Source: Planctomycetota bacterium (GTDB lineage Bacteria > Planctomycetota > B15-G4). From it: 19,823 nucleotides of DNA. The translations under genes were made by a program, and so were the position numbers. Of the stretch, positions 15,319-19,823 are shown in pieces. The notes below the pieces were generated by a model. The model ran no database searches. It was not told the DNA's origin and worked only from the letters and a program-made list of their open reading frames with translations. The number at the start of each line of letters is the position of its first letter. Position 1 is the stretch's first letter. The stretch covers positions 1 through 19,823 of the forward strand of contig QNBX01000080.1 of NCBI GenBank assembly GCA_003644265.1, written 5' to 3'.

Positions 15319-15324
15319 GAGGGG
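15319..15324 (+). promoter_or_regulatory. Ribosome binding site deciding the GTG 15330 start
   Basis: GAGGGG lies 5 nt upstream of GTG 15330, and the reading frame then begins with a textbook lipoprotein signal. A competing ATG at 15212 is in another frame and yields an Arg-rich shadow product. Confidence 0.5.
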
Positions 15325-15329
15325 CGTGT

Positions 15330-16799
15330 GTGATCCGCGCGTCGCTGGTCGCCACGCTCGCGCTGGCCCTCGCGGCTTGCGGCCCGCCGCCGTCAGAACG
15401 GCCGCCCAACGTGCTGATCGTCACGCTCGACTCCGTCCGCGCCGACCGCATGGGGCTCTACGGCGCGCCGCGACAAGGCGTCACCCCGCGGCTCGACGCC
15501 CTGGCGCAGCAGTGCGTCGTGTTCGAACACGCCTTCGCCAACAGCAGCTTCACACCTCCTACGCATGCGTCGCTGTTCACGTCGCTGTACCCGGCCGAGC
15601 ACGGCCTGTTGTGGTGGAACCGTAAGCTGGCCGACGTGCCCACGGCGGCGGACATGTTCGCTGCGGCGAACTACCGCACCCTGGCTTTCACGCCGGTGAA
15701 CGCGCTGCTCAAGCAGGGGCTGGATCGGGGCTTCGACCGGACGCAGCACCTGCCGTGGTCGAGGCGCGGCAAGCAGCTCGTGCTGGGCAGCGCCGACGCC
15801 ATGCACGCGGCGGCCGTGCCCGCGCTGATCGCGCCCGACGAGCGTCCGTTCTTTGCCTGGCTGCACTACTTCGACGCGCACCGTCCCTACGGGCGGCAGG
15901 GACCGCAGTGGTCGGGGCGCTTCACGCAGCGCGACGATCCAGCGGTCGGTGCCGAGGAGAACTGGTACCGGCTGACACCCGAGAAGCGCGCTGAGCTCGG
16001 GCTCACGGCGGCCACGACGCAGCTCATCAAGGACCACTACGACGGCGGCCTGGCCTACCTCGACGACCGCGTCGGGCGCATGCTGGACGCGCTGGACGAG
16101 GCCGGCGTGCTGGAGCACACGATCGTGGTGCTGGTCGCGGACCACGGCGAGGTGTTCGACGAGCACGACGAGGAGTGGTTCTCCCACGACCCGTACCTCA
16201 CCGATGAGAACCTGCACATCCCGCTCATGATCCGGCTGCCCGGCGCTCGCCATGGCGGACGCCGGGTCTCCGGCTTGGTGAGCCAGGTGGACGTGCTGCC
16301 GACGCTGCTGGAGCTGGCGGGCGTGCCGGCCCTGCCAGGCGAGCTGTCGGGCCACAGCCTGGCCGCGTTGATGAGCGACGGCGAGAGCCAGGCGCCCTGG
16401 GTCTACGCGGATCGCATGGGCAACGACCGCGACGGGCGCTCGCCGGACCGCCGCTACTCGGTGCGCGGACACGAGCGCCGGCTGGTGCTGCACACGGAGG
16501 GTGAGTTCACCGAGCTGTTTGCGGTGGACGCTGACTCGCAGGACGGCGCGACACGAGACGGCGCGACACGAGACGGCGCGAGGCCGGAGGGTGTGCTGCC
16601 GGCAGGCGCGCAGGACTCGCAGCGTGCGCAGCGCGATCCGGCCGAAGAGCGCGAGCTGCTCAACGTGCTCGGGCGTTGGATGGGCTCTCTGCGCCGAGGC
16701 GACGCGGGCGAGGGCAGCGAGCTCGCCCCGGAGATGAGACAGATGCTCGAGGAGCTCGGCTACCTCGAGTCGCCGAGGTCGCAGAGTGGCGGCGGGTAG
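15330..16799 (+). CDS. Lipoprotein sulfatase-superfamily hydrolase, short form
   Basis: The 489-residue product has a short lipoprotein signal (MIRASLVATLALALAACG, Cys17) and then goes straight into the catalytic domain, without the beta domains of its two relatives. Visible sites are Asp34 (VTLDSVRADRMG), Thr75 in the nucleophile position (SSFTPPTHASLFTS), HYFDAHRPYG, Asp271-His272 (VADHGEVFDEHDEEW), QVDVLPTLLELAG and the C-terminal LEELGYLE. Thr replaces the Cys/Ser of true sulfatases, so a phosphatase, phosphodiesterase or phospho-transferase activity is more likely; the target is unknown. Between ELFAVDAD and QRDPAEERELLN lies an Ala/Gly/Arg-rich insert of about 30 residues containing pentapeptide repeats (DGATR). 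The stop codon overlaps the next gene, which suggests translational coupling with the glycosyltransferase. Confidence 0.92.
   Translation: MIRASLVATLALALAACGPPPSERPPNVLIVTLDSVRADRMGLYGAPRQGVTPRLDALAQQCVVFEHAFANSSFTPPTHASLFTSLYPAEHGLLWWNRKLADVPTAADMFAAANYRTLAFTPVNALLKQGLDRGFDRTQHLPWSRRGKQLVLGSADAMHAAAVPALIAPDERPFFAWLHYFDAHRPYGRQGPQWSGRFTQRDDPAVGAEENWYRLTPEKRAELGLTAATTQLIKDHYDGGLAYLDDRVGRMLDALDEAGVLEHTIVVLVADHGEVFDEHDEEWFSHDPYLTDENLHIPLMIRLPGARHGGRRVSGLVSQVDVLPTLLELAGVPALPGELSGHSLAALMSDGESQAPWVYADRMGNDRDGRSPDRRYSVRGHERRLVLHTEGEFTELFAVDADSQDGATRDGATRDGARPEGVLPAGAQDSQRAQRDPAEERELLNVLGRWMGSLRRGDAGEGSELAPEMRQMLEELGYLESPRSQSGGG
16542..16581 (+). repeat. In-frame 15-bp tandem repeat
   Basis: GACGGCGCGACACGA occurs perfectly at 16542-16556 and 16557-16571, followed by 10 bases of a third copy. 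It encodes DGATR-DGATR-DGAR in a region where related enzymes have a short loop. Because the unit is a multiple of three, gain or loss of copies would preserve the frame. Confidence 0.85.
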
Positions 16800-18720
16800 C
16801 GCGCGACCGCAGCGCGGGCCCTTCTGGACGGTCCTGCTCCTGCTGACCCTGGCCGGCGGTTGGCGTTTCGCGATCCTCATGCGTACGGGCTTCGCCATCG
16901 ACGGCGACGAGGGCACGCTGGGGCTCATGGCGATGCACATCGCCCAGCTGCGCGAGGCCCCCGTGTGGTTCTACGGCCAGCCCTACACCGGCGCGCTCGA
17001 GGCCTACCTGGTGGCGCTGCCCATGGCGCTCTTCGGCGCCAGCGCGCTGACGCTCAAGCTGACCGGACTGGTGGTGTCCGTGGTGAGCGTGCTGCTGGGC
17101 TGGCTGCTGGCCCGGCGCACGCTGGGGCCTGTGGCCGGCCTGGTGGCGGGCCTGTACCTGGCCCTGCCGCCCCTGACCTTCGGCATCTGGTCGCTCAAGA
17201 CGAGCGGCGGCCGCCTGCTGCTCTTCGCCCTCGGGCTCGCGATCCTGCTCTGCGCCCAGAGCATCGGCGCGCGGGGGGCCAGCCGTCGCAACAGCATCGC
17301 GCTCGGCCTGCTGGTGGGCCTCGGCATCTGGCTGAACCTGCTGCTGTTCCCGTTCATCGCTGCGGCCGGGCTGCTGCTGCTCTCGCGCCGCGAGTTGCTC
17401 ACGCGCCCGCGACTGATCTTGTACAGCCTGGCCGCCTGTCTGGTGGGGGCCGCGCCGCTGATCGTCGACAACCTGGCCAGCGGCGGCGAGACCTTCCGCT
17501 TCATCTTCAACCGGCCGGGCGGCGCCAGCGGCAGGGTCTCGAACCTGTTCCTGATGCAGCCCTACAAGCTGCTCGGGATCATGCTGCCGTGGTCCAAGGC
17601 GGGCGACGTGCCGGCCTGGGGTGTGGTCGCGTTGCTGGCCTTCGTGGCCGGGGCGGCCTGGGTGCTCTGGGACCAGCGCGACAACCTGCTGCGCTTCCTG
17701 CGCTTCTCCGGGCGGCGGACCAGCGGCGCTGAGCTGTTCGTGTTGCTGCCGGTGGTCTTCTTCGCGGTGGCGCTGATCATGAGCGGCTACGGCGGCAAGC
17801 CCTCGCCGCGCTTCGTCAGCGTGGTGTACCCCAGTGTCGCGGCGGTGTTCGGCGCGCTGGCGGCGCGGGGCTGGCGGCGACCCTCACCGGCCACGCGCGC
17901 GCTGACCGCGCTCGCCGTGCTGCTGCTGCTGGGTTTCAACGTGGGCTCGAGCTGGCCGCACCTCGCCGCGGCCGGTGAGGCCTTCCGTGCCGACCCCAAC
18001 GGCGCCCTGCGTCAGAGCGGGACGGCCGAGCCCTGCCTGAGCATGCTGCGCGACGAGGGCGTCGACGGGCTGGCGGGACCGCACTGGCAGAGCCACGCGC
18101 TGTGCTTCTTGAGCGGCGATGAGCTCGTGCCCAGCCCGGCGCGCTACGGTCCGCACCAGCAGCGCTTCCGGCAGGCGCGGCAGATCGCCTGGGCCAGCTC
18201 CGAGGACGACGCGGATGGGCGGGCCATCATGCCGATCCTGGACGGCCTGGCGCGTGCCGGCGTGCTGGCTGACGAGCGCCGTGTCAGCGGCATGCGCTTC
18301 GCCATCCTGCGCGACACGGGCTACCCGGCCGCCAGCTGGAGCGCGGACTCCAACAGCTCGCCCGACAAGGCTGGGCGCGCCATTGACCGCGACCCGCGCA
18401 CAGGCTGGCTGGCGTTCGAGCGACCGCCCGACGCCGTCGCGCCGCCGTCGCTCGGCGTGGATTTCGGCAGCGCTCGTCGCATCGGCCGCCTGGGCTTCGT
18501 GTTCTCAGCGGTGCACGGCGCTCCGCGGCGCGTCGGCCTGCGCACCTCGCTGGACGGCGAGCGCTGGAGCCCGTATGTGGTTCTGGCGCCGGACGGCCTG
18601 ACCTGGTCCACGCCGATCGCGCCGGTGATGGCCCGCTACGTGCAGCTGCAGGTCGCGTCGTCGGAGGACATGCGCTGGCGCCTCAGCGAGCTCTTTGTCT
18701 TTCCGCCAGCGGACCGCTGA
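16786..18720 (+). CDS. GT39/ArnT-like membrane glycosyltransferase with C-terminal F5/8-type (discoidin) domain
   Basis: This encodes 644 residues. The GTG at 16786 lies inside the previous gene (14-nt overlap) with GAGG 7 nt upstream. The N-terminal 410 or so residues are very hydrophobic, with roughly ten membrane segments. The first periplasmic loop carries the GT-C style acidic motif DGDEGTLGL (residues 39-47) followed by FYGQPYTGALEAYL. Family members transfer a sugar from a polyprenyl-phosphate donor to a lipid or protein on the outer face of the cytoplasmic membrane. Residues from about 512 to 644 resemble an F5/8 type C (CBM32-like) sandwich: ASWSADSNSS, AIDRDPRTGWLAF, VGLRTSLDGERWSPYV and the end LSELFVF. 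That domain could hold the glycan acceptor. Pairing with a sulfatase-like lipoprotein suggests joint envelope-glycan modification. Donor and acceptor are unknown. Confidence 0.85.
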   Translation: MAAGSARPQRGPFWTVLLLLTLAGGWRFAILMRTGFAIDGDEGTLGLMAMHIAQLREAPVWFYGQPYTGALEAYLVALPMALFGASALTLKLTGLVVSVVSVLLGWLLARRTLGPVAGLVAGLYLALPPLTFGIWSLKTSGGRLLLFALGLAILLCAQSIGARGASRRNSIALGLLVGLGIWLNLLLFPFIAAAGLLLLSRRELLTRPRLILYSLAACLVGAAPLIVDNLASGGETFRFIFNRPGGASGRVSNLFLMQPYKLLGIMLPWSKAGDVPAWGVVALLAFVAGAAWVLWDQRDNLLRFLRFSGRRTSGAELFVLLPVVFFAVALIMSGYGGKPSPRFVSVVYPSVAAVFGALAARGWRRPSPATRALTALAVLLLLGFNVGSSWPHLAAAGEAFRADPNGALRQSGTAEPCLSMLRDEGVDGLAGPHWQSHALCFLSGDELVPSPARYGPHQQRFRQARQIAWASSEDDADGRAIMPILDGLARAGVLADERRVSGMRFAILRDTGYPAASWSADSNSSPDKAGRAIDRDPRTGWLAFERPPDAVAPPSLGVDFGSARRIGRLGFVFSAVHGAPRRVGLRTSLDGERWSPYVVLAPDGLTWSTPIAPVMARYVQLQVASSEDMRWRLSELFVFPPADR

Positions 18721-18729
18721 GCGTGCGCT

Positions 18730-18744
18730 GGGAGCGGCGCTCCC
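18730..18744 (+). terminator. Short hairpin after the glycosyltransferase gene
   Basis: GGGAGC and GCTCCC form a perfect 6-bp stem with a GGC loop, 10 nt after the stop codon. No U-tract. Weak as a terminator on its own. Confidence 0.35.
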
Positions 18745-18963
18745 CGAGCCTCGGCCTGGCGTCGACGTCGTCGCCCACCTCGATCCGCGCCGGCAGCTGT
18801 TCGAGCTGCGTGTTGCGCTCGACCTGGACGCGCTCGTTGTCGTCCACGGAGCCCAGCCACGGGGCGAACGCAGCTCGACGGCCTCTCGGACCGAATCTGC
18901 GGATCCGGGATCGAACGGGCGCTTTGACGGGTGTGGAGCGAGGAATCAGGGCTTTTCCTTGAC

Positions 18964-18985
18964 CTATCGATAGTTTCCAGGAAAC
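18964..18985. promoter_or_regulatory. Two abutting palindromes upstream of the HAF-repeat gene
   Basis: CTATCGATAG (18964-18973) is a perfect palindrome. It shares its last base with GTTTCCAGGAAAC (18973-18985), a perfect 6+1+6 palindrome. They lie in a locally less GC-rich patch 73-95 nt before the start codon, next to a TTGACC -35-like hexamer at 18959-18964. An operator is plausible, but no -10 with good spacing was found. Confidence 0.4.
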
Positions 18986-19058
18986 CTACCCTGGTACTCG
19001 CGACACCTCTCTCGCCGTCGTGATCGTCTCTCCTGACTCCCTCGGAAAGTAACTCCTC

Positions 19059-19823
19059 ATGCGCTCATCCATCTTCAGCCTGGGCCTCCACGCGGCCCTG
19101 CTCGCCGGTCTGCTCGCCAACACCCTCAGCGCCCAGACGGGCAGCTACACCATCATCGACATCGGCGACCTCGCGCCCGCGGGGTCCCATGCCGGCACCA
19201 ACGCCACCGGCATCAACGAGCTGGGCCACGTCGCGGCCATCACCGGAGACGGCGCTGGACCACTCGGATTCATCGCCGCGCTCTACCGCGACGGTCAGCT
19301 CGTCAACCTGGGCGGCATCCCGGGCGGCGCCCTCGGTGGCGGTGCCAAGGGCGTGAACAACCTGGGCGTGGTCTCGGGCTGGGGCCTCCACCCGTGGGGC
19401 ACGTCCGGACAGCAGAGCGAACCGTTCCTGTGGACCGAGGAGGGGGGCATGATCAACCCCCTGCACGGCGGCGGCGCGCCGCAGGATGACTGGTCGGGCG
19501 AGGCCTGGGATGTGAACGACGCCGGCCAGATGGTCTTCACAACCAAGGGCGGCTTCTTTGACCCGGTCACCGGCTTCAAGCGCATCAGCTTCGACGGCGT
19601 CGGTGGCTTCTGGAGAACCTGGGACCTCAACGAGGACGGCGTCATCGCCGGTTCGGCCTTCGGCCCCAGCGGCCAGATCAACGCCTTCCGCTACGATTCG
19701 GCGACCGACACGATCGCCAATCTGAATGACCCGGTGCTCGACCACCACAGCGACGCCTACGGCCTGAACGACCTGGGTGACATCGCCGGTTGGGCCTTGC
19801 AGTTCGGCCCCTCGCAGCCGTCC
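19059..19823 (+). CDS. Secreted HAF-repeat protein, 3'-truncated by the window edge
   Basis: The frame is open from ATG 19059 through the last base (255 codons visible). GGAAAG lies 9 nt upstream of the ATG. A signal peptide is clear (MRSSIFSLGLHAALLAGLLA, cut after TLSA). The mature part consists of repeats of the HAF type, in which an N-x-x-G-x-[VI]-x-G core recurs every 40-60 residues: INELGHVAAITG, VNNLGVVSGWG, VNDAGQMVF, LNEDGVIAGSAFG and LNDLGDIAGWA, interleaved with segments such as AALYRDGQLVNLGGIPGG. Proteins with these repeats are predicted extracellular beta-propeller-like proteins of unknown function. A C-terminal anchor, if present, lies beyond the window. Confidence 0.88.
   Translation, partial: MRSSIFSLGLHAALLAGLLANTLSAQTGSYTIIDIGDLAPAGSHAGTNATGINELGHVAAITGDGAGPLGFIAALYRDGQLVNLGGIPGGALGGGAKGVNNLGVVSGWGLHPWGTSGQQSEPFLWTEEGGMINPLHGGGAPQDDWSGEAWDVNDAGQMVFTTKGGFFDPVTGFKRISFDGVGGFWRTWDLNEDGVIAGSAFGPSGQINAFRYDSATDTIANLNDPVLDHHSDAYGLNDLGDIAGWALQFGPSQPS

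Larger units (their letters stand above)
18721..19058. other. Intergenic region without a supported gene
   Basis: These 338 bp contain a terminator-like hairpin at the left, two adjacent palindromes at 18964-18985 and the Shine-Dalgarno of the HAF gene at the right. The part from 18740 to 18910 reads on the minus strand as a plausible-looking peptide (VDDNERVQVERNTQLEQL) but has no usual start codon in frame, so I do not call a gene. It could be a decayed remnant or a composition effect. Confidence 0.5.

Noticed and set aside
15198..15625. TACACT hexamer 8 nt before ATG 15212 as promoter and start of a separate gene
   Set aside because: The frame gives an Arg/Ala-rich shadow of the lipoprotein gene at 15330, and no -35 with acceptable spacing was found.
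18890..18925. tRNA-like T-loop on the minus strand (GTTCGATCC)
   Set aside because: The T-stem does not pair properly, and no acceptor stem, anticodon arm or D-arm can be placed at the right distances.
1..19823. CRISPR array, prophage, insertion sequence or plasmid functions
   Set aside because: No regularly spaced repeats, transposase, integrase, phage or replication genes are visible in any frame.

Overview
High-GC bacterial DNA that most resembles a planctomycete (Planctomycetota). This is an inference from gene content, not from a marker gene: several secreted proteins carry cohesin-like, HYR and dockerin-type EF-hand modules, three sulfatase-superfamily genes are clustered, one protein has HAF repeats, and one has an ectodomain resembling PEP-CTERM-type proteins. 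No rRNA, tRNA, transposase, integrase or CRISPR array is visible.

Layout. (1) 2-1993 (+): 5'-truncated sulfatase-like hydrolase. It overlaps tail-to-tail with an unrecognised coiled-coil gene, 1981-2979 (-). (2) 3203-3532 (-): MIP18/SufT-type Fe-S assembly factor, divergent from 3813-5687 (+), a bifunctional homocysteine S-methyltransferase/methylenetetrahydrofolate reductase. These are the only clearly housekeeping genes. (3) 5743-6612 (-), 6989-9880 (+) and 10071-12680 (+): three secreted proteins sharing a cohesin-like module. The two larger ones are modular paralogues (unique N-terminus, cohesin-like, HYR, a disulphide-type beta module, dockerin-like EF-hands, final EF-hand). (4) 12825-15146, 15330-16799 and 16786-18720 (all +): two lipoprotein sulfatase-like hydrolases, then a GT39/ArnT-like membrane glycosyltransferase with a C-terminal F5/8 (discoidin) domain. 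The last two genes overlap. (5) 19059 to the right edge (+): 3'-truncated secreted HAF-repeat protein.

Functionally most of the window concerns the cell envelope: secreted modular proteins that may interact through cohesin- and dockerin-like modules, plus a glycan or phosphodiester modification block. All three sulfatase-like enzymes have Thr where true sulfatases have the formylglycine-forming Cys/Ser, so they are more likely phosphatases, phosphodiesterases or phospho-transferases than sulfatases.

Signals. Recognisable -35/-10 promoters flank the divergent 6612/6989 pair. Several starts sit only 5-6 nt behind a -10-like hexamer, which suggests leaderless transcripts. Strong GC hairpins without U-tracts follow most genes, including a 56-nt quasi-palindrome at 9890-9945 whose deviations are almost all G-U compatible.
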